NCBI RefSeq assembly: GCF_017377505.1
Contig: NZ_JAFREN010000039.1
Coordinates: 1 to 27,318, forward strand
Direction of reading: 5' to 3'
DNA: 27,318 nt
Source: Enterococcus sp. DIV0212c
GTDB lineage: Bacteria; Bacillota; Bacilli; Lactobacillales; Enterococcaceae
Each line of letters opens with the position of its first letter. Position 1 is the first letter of the stretch. The position numbers and the translations under genes are program-made. The notes under the pieces were generated by a model. The model was not told the origin of the DNA. It saw only the letters and a list, made by a program, of their open reading frames with translations, and did no database searches. Shown here piece after piece: positions 15,898-25,745 of the stretch.

Positions 15898-17067
15898 TCA
15901 ATCTCTTTTAAAAATATCTCTTGTATAAATTTTTTGTTCAACATCAGACAAAGCAGCTTCCATTCGATTTACCACAATGACATCAGAAAGTTGTTTAAAA
16001 GTTTCCAAATCTTTCTCAACTTTAGAATTGAAGAACTCTTCTTCAGCTAAGTTTGGTTCGTAAACAATAACTTCTATTCCTTTTGCCTTCAATCGTTTCA
16101 TAATTCCTTGAATAGAAGAATATCTAAAATTATCTGAATTTGCTTTCATTGTTAAACGATAAATCCCAACTACTTTAGGCTTTCTAGCTGCTATTTGTTC
16201 AGCAATAAAATCTTTACGAGTAGTATTAGCATCTACAATCGCACCAATAATATTATTCGGTACTTTATCATAATTCGCACGCAATTGTTTTGTATCTTTA
16301 GGTAGGCAATAACCGCCATAACCAAAAGATGGATTATTGTAATGTGAACCGATTCTTGGATCTAATCCAACACCTTCAATGATTTGCTTTGCATCTAATC
16401 CTCTTACTTCAGCATAGGTATCCAATTCATTGAAATAAGCGACTCTAAGCGCTAGATACGTGTTAGAGAATAATTTTATTGCTTCTGCCTCTGTCGCATG
16501 AGTCAGCAAGACTTCAGCATTCTTATCAACTGTATTCTCTAAAAACATCGTAGAAATTTCTTTCCCACGTTCAGAACATTCACCAACAATAATTCTTGAT
16601 GGATAAAGGTTATCATATAATGCCTTACCTTCACGTAAAAATTCAGGAGAAAAGATAATGTTTTCCGTTTGGTACTTTTCTTTTATAGTATCTGTATATC
16701 CAACAGGTACAGTTGATTTTATTATAAATATAGCATCTTTACGAATAGCTAACGCTCGTTCTATAACATTTTCAACAGTAGAAGTGTCAAAGTAATTTTT
16801 CTCTTCATTATAATCAGTTGGCGTTGCAATGATTAAGTACTCACCAAATTTAACCGCATCTTCGAAATCTTTCGAAAACTCGACATTTAGGTCTTTTCTA
16901 TCTAGAAAAGCATGTATTTCTTTATCTTCTATAGGTGAAATTCCCTTATTTAATAAATCAATTTTTTCTTCAACGATATCGTAGGCTTTCACTTGCTCAT
17001 TTTGACTTAATAATAAAGCGTTAGCAAGTCCTACATAGCCTAAACCAAATACTGAAATTTTTTTCAT
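15898..17067 (-). CDS. ugd: UDP-glucose 6-dehydrogenase
   Basis: A 389-residue enzyme, the length of the short Ugd form (E. coli Ugd is 388). The NAD-binding [13 protein letters not shown] lies at the N-terminus. [49 protein letters not shown] (catalytic Cys) and [12 protein letters not shown] are all intact, followed by the C-terminal GIYRL...SDNFR domain. It oxidises UDP-glucose to UDP-glucuronate using two NAD+. The ATG at 17067 is chosen because GGAGG precedes it and a TATAAT lies only 47 bp upstream, so the longer frame to 17106 would start at the mRNA end. Its presence between rfbD and the exporter implies that glucuronic acid, or a sugar derived from it, enters a wall polymer. No epimerase or decarboxylase acting on UDP-GlcA is seen. 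Confidence 0.95.
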   Translation of the reverse strand: MKKISVFGLGYVGLANALLLSQNEQVKAYDIVEEKIDLLNKGISPIEDKEIHAFLDRKDLNVEFSKDFEDAVKFGEYLIIATPTDYNEEKNYFDTSTVENVIERALAIRKDAIFIIKSTVPVGYTDTIKEKYQTENIIFSPEFLREGKALYDNLYPSRIIVGECSERGKEISTMFLENTVDKNAEVLLTHATEAEAIKLFSNTYLALRVAYFNELDTYAEVRGLDAKQIIEGVGLDPRIGSHYNNPSFGYGGYCLPKDTKQLRANYDKVPNNIIGAIVDANTTRKDFIAEQIAARKPKVVGIYRLTMKANSDNFRYSSIQGIMKRLKAKGIEVIVYEPNLAEEEFFNSKVEKDLETFKQLSDVIVVNRMEAALSDVEQKIYTRDIFKRD

Positions 17068-17113
17068 TTTGTACTTCCTCCAATCAATAGTAACTAAAGA
17101 TTTCAACTCAATA

Positions 17114-17119
17114 ATTATA
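17114..17119 (-). promoter_or_regulatory. ugd: Candidate -10 box of the ugd promoter
   Basis: A perfect TATAAT on the minus strand, with a weak TTTTAT 17 bp upstream as possible -35. It lies between the rfbD terminator and ugd, where a new transcript must start if the terminator works. Confidence 0.5.
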
Positions 17120-17188
17120 ACTTAGATGCTTGTAAAATAAAAGATGCTCTAATTTACGCGCAATGGTTAACTGATACAAGAGCTATGT

Positions 17189-17221
17189 AAAAAGCAAATA
17201 AATACGGTCTATTTGCTTTTT
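17189..17221. terminator. Intrinsic terminator after rfbD
   Basis: Perfect 12-bp arms AAAAAGCAAATA (17189-17200) and its complement (17210-17221) with a 9-nt loop. The stem ends in A/T runs on both sides, so it provides a T-tract in either direction. It lies 7 bp past the rfbD stop and separates the rhamnose genes from ugd. Confidence 0.82.
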
Positions 17222-17228
17222 TAGTCAA

Positions 17229-18059
<831 letters not shown>

Positions 18060-18078
18060 TATTATTTCCTCCTTCAAG

Positions 18079-18103
18079 AAAAAAGGCAGGACTGCTCCTG
18101 CCT
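18079..18103 (-). terminator. Strong intrinsic terminator or attenuator between rfbB and rfbD
   Basis: Perfect 8-bp GC-rich arms AGGCAGGA (18084-18091) and TCCTGCCT (18096-18103) with a tetraloop are followed directly by six T on the minus strand. The rfbD ribosome site begins about 7 nt later and the ATG at 18059. It leaves almost no space for a promoter, so rfbD must depend on read-through. Confidence 0.85.
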
Positions 18104-18165
18104 CACAAATTCTTATTTCAATCAAGTATGTTGAGAGTTTATTTCTAAAACACAATCACAACAAT

Positions 18166-19218
<1,053 letters not shown>

Positions 19219-19791
19219 TTAGATTTCACCATAAACGAAAGGATTCTCTGCTTCAAATTCTTTTAATGTCGGATGATTTTTGTCCTTTTCAGACGTGATT
19301 GCTTTTTGGATATCGATTGGCCAATCAATGGCTAAGTTAGGATCATCAAAAGCAATCCCGCCATCTGCAGCTGCATTATAATAGTTATCACACTTATACA
19401 TAAAGTTAACATTTGGTGTCAACGTTACAAAACCATGTGCATAACCTTTAGGAACCAATAATTGACGATGGTTATGTTCTGACAAAATATAACCTTCCCA
19501 TTGTCCATAAGTTGGGCTGCCTTTACGGATATCCACAATCACGTCTAAAACCGCACCAGTCACTACACGAATCAATTTTGTTTGAGCTGCCTCACCTTTT
19601 TGAAAGTGTAAACCTCGTAATACGCCAGCTTCGCTCGATAGAGAATGATTGTCTTGTACAAAATCAAAATCTAATCCTTGTTCAGCAAATTTTTCTTTAG
19701 AATAACTTTCAGTAAAAAAACCGCGGTGATCGCCAAATACGTCCATTTCAATGATTTTTACATCTTGCAATTTTGTGTCGATAACTTTCAT
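19219..19791 (-). CDS. rfbC: dTDP-4-dehydrorhamnose 3,5-epimerase
   Basis: A 190-residue cupin enzyme (RmlC; EpaF) that epimerises C3 and C5 of dTDP-4-keto-6-deoxyglucose. DHRGFFTESY (21-30), RGLHFQ with catalytic His62, DIRKGSPTYGQW (88-99), VPKGYAHGFV (113-122) and Tyr132 match the family active site. The C-terminus ends about ten residues after NPFVYGEI-type sequence common in lactobacillales. GGAG lies 11 nt before the ATG, a longish spacing. The rfbA stop is 14 nt upstream. Confidence 0.95.
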   Translation of the reverse strand: MKVIDTKLQDVKIIEMDVFGDHRGFFTESYSKEKFAEQGLDFDFVQDNHSLSSEAGVLRGLHFQKGEAAQTKLIRVVTGAVLDVIVDIRKGSPTYGQWEGYILSEHNHRQLLVPKGYAHGFVTLTPNVNFMYKCDNYYNAAADGGIAFDDPNLAIDWPIDIQKAITSEKDKNHPTLKEFEAENPFVYGEI

Positions 19792-19805
19792 TATACTATT
19801 CGCTC

Positions 19806-20675
19806 CTACTCTGTTTCTGCTAATCGTAATAAATATTGTCCGTAACCATTTTTCTTTAATGGTTGTGCTAGTTCAACTAATTGCTCTTTTGTGATATAAC
19901 TCATTCGGTAAGCAATTTCTTCTAAACAAGCTACTTTTAAATTTTGACGTTTCTCAATTGTTTCAATAAATGTTGACGCTTCTAATAGTGACTCATGGGT
20001 ACCAGTATCTAACCACGCAAATCCTCGTCCCATCAATTCAACTGATAATTTATTTTTTTCTAAATAGACTTTATTCACATCTGTAATTTCTAATTCTCCA
20101 CGTTCAGAAGGCTTGATATTTTTTGCAATTTCAACGACTTCGTTATCGTAAAAATAAAGACCTGTTACAGCATAGTTAGATTTAGGATGTTCAGGTTTTT
20201 CCTCAATTGAAAGGGCCTGCATATTCCCATCAAATTCAACAACACCAAATCGTTCTGGATCATTTACATGGTAGCCGAAAACAGTTGCTCCGCTTTCTTT
20301 TGCTGCTGCACGCTGCAGCATATTAGATAAGCCACCGCCGTAATAAATATTATCGCCTAAAACAAGACAAACACTATCATCACCAATAAACTCTTCTCCA
20401 ATGATGAACGCTTGCGCTAATCCATCTGGGCTTTCTTGGACTGCATATTCAATCTTGACGCCCAAATCTTTCCCATCGCCAAACAAACTTTCAAAACGTG
20501 GTGTATCATCAGGTGTAGAGATAATTAAAATCTCTTTTATCCCTGCTAACATTAATGTTGACATTGGATAGTAAATCATTGGTTTATCATAAATCGGCAT
20601 TAATTGTTTTGATGTGGCTTTCGTTAATGGATACAGTCTTGTTCCACTTCCCCCAGCTAAAATTATTCCTTTCAT
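19806..20675 (-). CDS. rfbA: Glucose-1-phosphate thymidylyltransferase
   Basis: A 289-residue nucleotidyltransferase (RmlA; EpaE) making dTDP-glucose from dTTP and glucose-1-phosphate, the entry step of rhamnose synthesis. [20 protein letters not shown] at 6-25 is the nucleotide-binding signature, followed by [38 protein letters not shown] and [10 protein letters not shown], all intact. The ATG at 20675 follows AAAGGAG at 8 nt. It is first of four pathway genes, with a near-consensus promoter just upstream. Confidence 0.96.
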   Translation of the reverse strand: MKGIILAGGSGTRLYPLTKATSKQLMPIYDKPMIYYPMSTLMLAGIKEILIISTPDDTPRFESLFGDGKDLGVKIEYAVQESPDGLAQAFIIGEEFIGDDSVCLVLGDNIYYGGGLSNMLQRAAAKESGATVFGYHVNDPERFGVVEFDGNMQALSIEEKPEHPKSNYAVTGLYFYDNEVVEIAKNIKPSERGELEITDVNKVYLEKNKLSVELMGRGFAWLDTGTHESLLEASTFIETIEKRQNLKVACLEEIAYRMSYITKEQLVELAQPLKKNGYGQYLLRLAETE

Positions 20676-20727
20676 GGAAAAACTCCTTTAAATTATTTAT
20701 TTCGTTTACTTAATAATATCACTAAAC

Positions 20728-20756
20728 ATTATCGCATTATCATTGAGACTTGTCAT
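20728..20756 (-). promoter_or_regulatory. Promoter of the rfbACBD genes
   Basis: On the minus strand, -35 ATGACA (20751-20756), a 17-bp spacer and -10 GATAAT (20728-20733) with an extended TGC just before it. Each box is 5/6 to consensus. It gives a leader of about 45 nt before rfbA. Confidence 0.7.
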
Positions 20757-20765
20757 GCCTTTTGA

Positions 20766-20793
20766 AGTTATTTTACAAAACTGTAAAATAACT
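20766..20793. other. Perfect hairpin 2 nt after the epaD stop
   Basis: Arms AGTTATTTTACA (20766-20777) and its complement (20782-20793) with a 4-nt loop. In the minus direction no T-tract follows, so it is probably a weak terminator or a 3'-end stabilising stem for the epaA-epaD message, lying just upstream of the rfbA promoter. Confidence 0.5.
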
Positions 20794-20794
20794 C

Positions 20795-21511
20795 TCATTT
20801 TATTTTTACTACACCGCGTTTAATAAGAGCAAAAATAAGTACAGATCGCCATTTTAACTGTTGCATAAAACTAGACTTTGTATTAATTTCACTCGCATTA
20901 TTGTTATGTCTACGATACAATGTAAGCTTTTGAGGAATCAATGCACTCTTCTTCCTAAACGCTGCAATCAAACCAATCCACATATCATGCATAGGTACGT
21001 TTGCTGGAATTGGTAATATCTTTGTTTTCATTCTACTGCGAAAAGCCATACCTGCACCAATATACTTATTTTTCACAAGATTGTGAAGAAAACCTAATTT
21101 TACTTTTCGATACTCAAAATAAGAAGGTTCAATTACTTCCAATTGCTCATCAACAATCACCAAGTCGCTAATCACCACGTCTATTTCATCATGTTCTTGA
21201 AAAAAATCTAGCGTTGTCTGAACTTTTTCTGGTAGCCACACATCATCTTGATCTGCTAAAAAAATAAAATCTCCTTGGCTTTGAGTAATCGCAAATTCAA
21301 AGTTCGCAATTAATCCTTTACCTGGACCTTTAAACAATTTTATCCGTTGATCTTGAGCTGCATATCGTTTAAGGATAGCGATCGTTGCATCTACGGACCC
21401 ATCATCAGAGATGATCAACTCATCACCTACACTTATTTGGGGCAAGATACTATTAAGCTGTTCTTCTAAATATTTCTCTCCATTATATGTTGCAATACAA
21501 ACTGAGATCAT
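20795..21511 (-). CDS. epaD: GT2 family glycosyltransferase (EpaD-like)
   Basis: A 238-residue GT-A enzyme: ISVCIATYNGEKYLEEQLNS at the N-terminus, ELIISDDGSVDATI at 31-44, and ADQDDVWLPEKV with the DxD-type metal site. The mid-region MHDMWIGLIA and LYRRHNNNASE are usual in rhamnosyl or alpha-1,3-type GT2 enzymes of this size. The ATG at 21511 directly abuts the TAA of the preceding gene (TAAATG), with GGAAAG as ribosome site, so translation is coupled. Fourth gene of the epa core. Probably an early rhamnosyl- or hexosyl-transferase of backbone synthesis, inferred from context. Confidence 0.87.
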   Translation of the reverse strand: MISVCIATYNGEKYLEEQLNSILPQISVGDELIISDDGSVDATIAILKRYAAQDQRIKLFKGPGKGLIANFEFAITQSQGDFIFLADQDDVWLPEKVQTTLDFFQEHDEIDVVISDLVIVDEQLEVIEPSYFEYRKVKLGFLHNLVKNKYIGAGMAFRSRMKTKILPIPANVPMHDMWIGLIAAFRKKSALIPQKLTLYRRHNNNASEINTKSSFMQQLKWRSVLIFALIKRGVVKIK

Positions 21512-22345
21512 TTACTTTCCTTTCATCAGTGACCAGAACTCTCGAAATGTCCGCCGCCATATCTTTCTATTTTTAACACATAAAAATTGCTTGATTGTTC
21601 TTAGAAAGAGATGTTTTCTATGAATATAAAACTTATCTTGATCATATTTTTGATAAAACAGTGTTTCTGCACGAATAATAGATTCATATCTTTGACTGCT
21701 GATTGTTCGATAATCCAATACAGATAAATCATGCGCCAGTTGACAATCTAATACACTGATTTTTTTATGCAGCTGATGAATTTCCCAAAAAAGCCAGTGA
21801 TCCAAAAAATCTAGTGGGAATTCTAAGTTAAACTTACCAATACTGTTTAACGTTTTCCTTGGTAACGCTGTTCCAGAATTAATACTCATAATCATCTCTG
21901 TATAAACACCAGCTTCGGGAAACTGCGACTGACCTCCAATGTATTTATCGGAAAATACTGGAGATATCTGTCTGCCATGAGAAATGACGATTGGGACATA
22001 TGCACCAATCTCTTCATTCAATTCTATGTGTAAAAGTTTATCAAGATACAACCCATCAATCAAGGTATCTTGATCAAGCAATAGCAGTAAATCTCCTTGA
22101 ATATCCAACAAATATTGACTGGCAGCATTGTACGCTTTAGCCAGTCCAGGGTTTGTCTCATCATGAATGTAACGAACATTCTTATGATGAAATAGTTCAT
22201 CATCCTGCGCTTGTTTACTATTATCATAAACAAATAAACATACTGTTTCTTTTTCAACAGCCAGTTTTTTTAATAGATGATAGCTAGGTGTTTGTGAAAA
22301 GTCAGTTTGATATAAAACAAGTGTAATGACTAACTTATTTCTCAC
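21512..22345 (-). CDS. epaC: GT2 family rhamnosyltransferase-like protein (EpaC-like)
   Basis: A 277-residue GT2 enzyme starting MRNKLVITLVLYQTDFSQTPS. The start is GTG at 22345 overlapping the TAG of epaB (TAGTG), chosen because GGAGG lies 8 nt upstream; an ATG at 22366 inside epaB lacks this spacing. Motifs include NPGLAKAYNAASQY (the rhamnosyltransferase NxGxAxAxN pattern), LLLLLDQDTLIDGLY, NSGTALPRKTL and LDFLDHWLFWEIHQ. No membrane segment is evident. It probably adds L-rhamnose from dTDP-rhamnose to the lipid-linked primer. The acceptor is unproven. Confidence 0.87.
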   Translation of the reverse strand: MRNKLVITLVLYQTDFSQTPSYHLLKKLAVEKETVCLFVYDNSKQAQDDELFHHKNVRYIHDETNPGLAKAYNAASQYLLDIQGDLLLLLDQDTLIDGLYLDKLLHIELNEEIGAYVPIVISHGRQISPVFSDKYIGGQSQFPEAGVYTEMIMSINSGTALPRKTLNSIGKFNLEFPLDFLDHWLFWEIHQLHKKISVLDCQLAHDLSVLDYRTISSQRYESIIRAETLFYQKYDQDKFYIHRKHLFLRTIKQFLCVKNRKIWRRTFREFWSLMKGK

Positions 22346-23127
22346 TAGAAAAACCTCCAGCCCCATTTATTAAAGAATTTAACCATCGATTGTAAAAAAA
22401 CCTTAAATAATTTCTTGTTTTTGTGCGCCCCTTTTTCATACAGATGAGTCACCGTTTCAAAAGGTGTGTATAAAATCTTATAGCCTGCTTTTCCAAAACT
22501 CAAACAAAGATCATTGTCCTCAAAATACATAAAGAATCGTTCATCAAAGCCACCAATTCGCTTGAATTTATCGTTATTGATAATCATAAAACAGCCAGAT
22601 CCCATTTTTATAAAAGAGGTCTTATCATCCGGTAAATCTCGGCATTCATAATAACTTAACCGTTTATCAAATAACTTTTTAACCGCTTGGAAAGGAACAA
22701 AACGAAGCATATAATCGAACACGTCTAATTTTTGTCGAACTAAATATTGGGTAGTTCCATCTGAATTCAATACTTTAGGACAGACTGCTGCTAGCTGTTC
22801 ATCTGCTTGGATTCGTTGAACCATTTTGTCTAATGCTTCTTTGGTAATCAAAACATCCGGATTAAAAATAACACTAAAATGTGCAGTCACTTCATTTATA
22901 ATATGATTATGCCCATACCCAAAACCTTTATTTTCAGCAGAACGGTGCAAGGTAATGAACGTACCGTAGTTTTCTAATTTGTTTATGTAACTTTGCTCGG
23001 AAGCATTGTCAAATATATGTATGTCATATTTTGATTCTAAAGATAATTCATTTTTCAAATTATCAAGCACATCAAAAATATGACGGCTATTGTGAGTAAC
23101 AATGGAAATTGCTATTCTATCATTCAT
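22345..23127 (-). CDS. epaB: GT2 family rhamnosyltransferase, WbbL-like (EpaB-like)
   Basis: A 260-residue enzyme: AISIVTHNSRHIFDVLDNL at 6-24, ENKGFGYGHNHIIN at 65-78, FNPDVLI at 88-94 and GGFDERFFMYFEDNDLCLSFGKAGYKI. This set is typical of WbbL/RgpB-like GT2 rhamnosyltransferases acting on polyprenyl-linked GlcNAc. The C-terminus is basic and aromatic (FLQSMVKFFNKWGWRFF), suited to membrane contact. The AGGTG ribosome site is modest. It is separated from epaA by 272 bp containing an extended -10 promoter and a hairpin. It probably puts the first rhamnose on the EpaA product. Confidence 0.88.
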   Translation of the reverse strand: MNDRIAISIVTHNSRHIFDVLDNLKNELSLESKYDIHIFDNASEQSYINKLENYGTFITLHRSAENKGFGYGHNHIINEVTAHFSVIFNPDVLITKEALDKMVQRIQADEQLAAVCPKVLNSDGTTQYLVRQKLDVFDYMLRFVPFQAVKKLFDKRLSYYECRDLPDDKTSFIKMGSGCFMIINNDKFKRIGGFDERFFMYFEDNDLCLSFGKAGYKILYTPFETVTHLYEKGAHKNKKLFKVFLQSMVKFFNKWGWRFF

Positions 23128-23296
23128 ATTTTTTGCACCTCATTATTAAGATAGGATAGTCGAACTAAACCTCTTTTATCCCCTAATTAAAAGCAGCAAC
23201 TACTTCCAATTTTATTTGCTAGTCTTTAATCCGATCTCACTTTTATACGTAAAACTTCATAAAGTATATATTTTCCAATTATTTAGTTAATCACTG

Positions 23297-23334
23297 GAGA
23301 ACGAAGCAAAAATTCACCCTTATGTCCCGTTCTC
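23297..23334 (-). other. Hairpin in the epaB leader
   Basis: Perfect 7-bp arms GAGAACG (23297-23303) and CGTTCTC (23328-23334) enclose 24 nt. It lies about 15 nt downstream of the predicted start from the -10 box at 23355 and has no T-tract. It could be a weak epaA terminator, a leader structure or a copy of a dispersed intergenic repeat. Confidence 0.4.
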
Positions 23335-23354
23335 TTCATTTATTTAATCAATAA

Positions 23355-23360
23355 ATTATA
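23355..23360 (-). promoter_or_regulatory. Extended -10 promoter candidate before epaB
   Basis: TATAAT on the minus strand preceded by TGT (TGn extended -10), 39 bp after the epaA stop. No strong -35 is seen, which extended -10 promoters tolerate. It would give a leader of about 220 nt before epaB. Confidence 0.5.
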
Positions 23361-23399
23361 ACATAGCTTAGAGCCACAATAATTTTTCTCAAGGATTAT

Positions 23400-24536
23400 T
23401 TACTTTTTCTTAGAATGTTTGCCTAAGCGTTTCTCTAACTGTTGTTGACGAAATTCACGATTTCCAAATATACGCAAAATATACATCAACGGTTGATGAT
23501 TTTCTCCAACCAGTCCAATCATTTCAATAAATAACTCTAACCCAATTGCACTAAAAACGATCAGAAGAATCGATGCAACATTACTTGCATAACTGAACAG
23601 TAAAGCAACAAATGAAAAGACTAGAGCCAAACCATAAATCGTCATAACCGCACCTTTGTGCGTAAATCCAAGAGACAGCAATCTATGATGTAAATGCATC
23701 TTATCAGCAGAAGAAATCGGACGCTTGTTCATCAAACGTCGAATAATTGCATAAACCGTATCTGTAATTGGTACGCCTAAAATAATCATCGGTGTGATTA
23801 CTGTAATAAATGTAGCATTTTTCAAACCTTGTAAAGACATAACAGCAATCATAAAACCTAAAAACAACGCCCCAGTATCGCCAAGAAAAACTTTAGCTGG
23901 ATAAAAATTATATGGGAAAAATCCCGCAATACTAGCAACTAAAGCAAAAATCACAATTGGAATATAAACTGTTTTGGCATGGAGGAAAAAATAACCAATG
24001 ACACCAATCGTCGTTAAACTGATAATAGACACACCAGAGGCAAGTCCATCTAATCCGTCGATCAAATTAATTGCATTTGTAATAGCCAGTATCCAAAATA
24101 ACGTCAGCGGTAAACTAAACCAGCTTAAATCAATATGACCAAAAAACGGTAATGTCACAGCATCGATCCGAATTTCTGCTACAAAATAAATAACCAAGGC
24201 TCCTAACAGAATCCCCAATGTTTTTTTCTTTGGTGTCAATTCATAAATATCATCGATCAAACCTGTAGCGACCACAATTCCTGCGCCTAAAATAATCGGC
24301 CAAATATAACCGACGGGGATGATTGACTGGAACAAGACGAGACAAGAAAATGAAAAAACAAAATAAATACTCAATCCGCCAGCTGTTGGCATATTTTTGG
24401 TATTCACTCTTCTTTCTCCTGGCGCATCATACGCGCCCATTCTAAAAGTCAATATCTTAACTATCGGCGTTAAGATCAACGATAAAATAAACGTCAAAAA
24501 TAGACGTATAACAATTTCATAAATAAACATTGACAT
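23400..24536 (-). CDS. epaA: Undecaprenyl-phosphate N-acetylglucosaminyl-1-phosphate transferase (TagO/WecA family)
   Basis: A 378-residue membrane protein with about ten to eleven segments, of the MraY/WecA/TagO family. Key cytoplasmic-loop motifs are intact: MPTAGGLSIYF at 49-59, LIDDIYELTPKKK at 93-105 (Asp-Asp pair), NAINLIDGLDGLASG at 154-168, FLGDTGALF and the HLHHRLL basic-histidine motif. It transfers GlcNAc-1-phosphate from UDP-GlcNAc to undecaprenyl phosphate and so starts the polysaccharide on the inner leaflet. In this family the same lipid can also prime wall teichoic acid. The ATG at 24536 has a weak GTGGG site, and an ATG two codons later is possible. First gene of the epa operon, with its own promoter. 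Confidence 0.95.
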   Translation of the reverse strand: MSMFIYEIVIRLFLTFILSLILTPIVKILTFRMGAYDAPGERRVNTKNMPTAGGLSIYFVFSFSCLVLFQSIIPVGYIWPIILGAGIVVATGLIDDIYELTPKKKTLGILLGALVIYFVAEIRIDAVTLPFFGHIDLSWFSLPLTLFWILAITNAINLIDGLDGLASGVSIISLTTIGVIGYFFLHAKTVYIPIVIFALVASIAGFFPYNFYPAKVFLGDTGALFLGFMIAVMSLQGLKNATFITVITPMIILGVPITDTVYAIIRRLMNKRPISSADKMHLHHRLLSLGFTHKGAVMTIYGLALVFSFVALLFSYASNVASILLIVFSAIGLELFIEMIGLVGENHQPLMYILRIFGNREFRQQQLEKRLGKHSKKK

Positions 24537-24567
24537 GATGAACCCACTTTCTTAATGTACATCGTAT

Positions 24568-24595
24568 ATTATACCGAATCATTCCGCATTTACAA
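24568..24595 (-). promoter_or_regulatory. Main epa promoter upstream of epaA
   Basis: On the minus strand, -35 TTGTAA (24590-24595) and a perfect -10 TATAAT (24568-24573) spaced 16 bp apart, ending 31 bp before the epaA ATG. Confidence 0.7.
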
Positions 24596-24607
24596 GTTGG
24601 AACAGGT

Positions 24608-24633
24608 GTTTCCACCGAATGAGAGTGGGAAAC
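24608..24633. repeat. Inverted repeat just upstream of the epaA -35 box
   Basis: GTTTCC (24608-24613) and GGAAAC (24628-24633) flank 14 bp, with further partial pairing (AC/GT) inside. It ends 12 bp upstream of the -35 box, where an activator could bind. It might equally be a weak hairpin in the RNA of the upstream gene. Confidence 0.35.
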
Positions 24634-24668
24634 AATTTCCTTGTTTATTTAAATCTAAAGCATTTAAT

Positions 24669-25583
24669 CTATTTCTTAAATTTTTCGTTTATTTTATCTA
24701 TCAGGCGGTTAATCAATCCATATCGATGCTGAATCTTTTCATTTGATATATATTCTTTGACAACTGCATTGATGATACCGCCTAAGATAATGATCGTTGC
24801 GGCAAAATTCAACCATAGCATCAGTATGATAAAACTTCCTATGATTTGATAGCTGGCGATTTTTGAGCTGAAGTATTTGATATACAATCCAAACGCCTGT
24901 GACAATAACATCCAACCAACCGTTGCAAACACAGCACCTGGTATGATCGAACGAAAACTCAGCTTTGCATTAGGTACAACACGGTAAATCAAACACATAA
25001 TAACAAGTAAAACCAAAGACGTGATCGGCCACTTCAATGCTTGGAAGGTATCAATAAAATCAGTTGAAAAATGGAATATGGGTTGCAGCAAATCTAAAAT
25101 CGTTTTGCCTAAACCTAAAACACCGACTACACCGACGATTGCAATCATAAACAAGAGAATCACCAGCAAAGACATAATCCGAACAATAATAAAATTTTTA
25201 CGTTGTTCAACACCAAATGCTTTGTTCATTGCAGTCTGCAGTGCATTGATACTTTGACTAGCACTCCATAAAGCTGCTAATGCAGAGATTGACAGCAACC
25301 CACCAGAGCGTTGTGTAAGTAAAGATTGGATCGCTGGTTTTAAGTCATTGAAAATAGCTTTCGGGATTGCCTCAGCAATATAAGGCAGCACATCATTTGG
25401 ATCAATATGTAAATACGGTAGGATATTTCCCACCGCAATCAAGAGAGGAAACAAGGACAAAAGTAAGTAATAGGCCACAACAACGGACGTATTCCCTATC
25501 TCTGAATCGACCATGCGTCGTTGTGTTGTTTCAATGAAACGCATTAAATTATCATTATTTTTTACTTTGTCCACCAGTTTCAT
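24669..25583 (-). CDS. YihY/UPF0761 family inner membrane protein
   Basis: A 304-residue protein with about six membrane segments. The N-terminal region contains SVVVAYYLLLSLFPLLIAVGNI, typical of the family, then SQSINALQTAMNKAFGVEQRKNF and, near the end, the family block FGLYIKYFSSKIASYQIIGSFIILMLWLNFAATIIILGGIINA. The family was once annotated as ribonuclease BN, but that assignment is not supported for YihY; the function is unknown. The ATG at 25583 follows GAGGAG at 7 nt. It lies between map and epaA, a conserved neighbourhood in enterococci as I recall it, but no functional link to polysaccharide synthesis is evident. Confidence 0.88.
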   Translation of the reverse strand: MKLVDKVKNNDNLMRFIETTQRRMVDSEIGNTSVVVAYYLLLSLFPLLIAVGNILPYLHIDPNDVLPYIAEAIPKAIFNDLKPAIQSLLTQRSGGLLSISALAALWSASQSINALQTAMNKAFGVEQRKNFIIVRIMSLLVILLFMIAIVGVVGVLGLGKTILDLLQPIFHFSTDFIDTFQALKWPITSLVLLVIMCLIYRVVPNAKLSFRSIIPGAVFATVGWMLLSQAFGLYIKYFSSKIASYQIIGSFIILMLWLNFAATIIILGGIINAVVKEYISNEKIQHRYGLINRLIDKINEKFKK

Positions 25584-25611
25584 AAAATTCTCCTCTAATT
25601 AGTTAATACGA

Positions 25612-25660
25612 GCTTTTATTCCCACTCACCTAACATTCGATTACACCGTGAGCTAAAAGC
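25612..25660 (-). other. Interrupted stem in the leader of the YihY-family gene
   Basis: GCTTTTA (25612-25618) pairs with TAAAAGC (25654-25660), and inside it CTCAC (25625-25629) pairs with GTGAG (25648-25652), with an asymmetric internal loop. It ends 29 bp before the start codon. No T-tract follows. A leader structure or 3' processing stem of map RNA is possible. Confidence 0.35.
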
Positions 25661-25745
25661 AAACTAGCAAACCTTCAAACTACATCATTTTATAACTATT
25701 GAAGAATTTACTTCTCAGAGCAAAACATGATTGTTTCACTCTTAA

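Noticed and set aside
18060..18155. N-terminal extension of rfbD
   Set aside because: The extension would be encoded across the terminator hairpin and lacks a ribosome site; the ATG at 18059 has AAGGAGG and gives the family start.
24669..25583. Ribonuclease BN
   Set aside because: Older annotations name YihY-family proteins this way, but the protein is an integral membrane protein without nuclease motifs.
25720..25745. Stem AGAG-AAACA/TGTTT-CTCT just after map as a terminator
   Set aside because: The stem is short with an internal mismatch loop and no T run follows, so it was not listed as a terminator.
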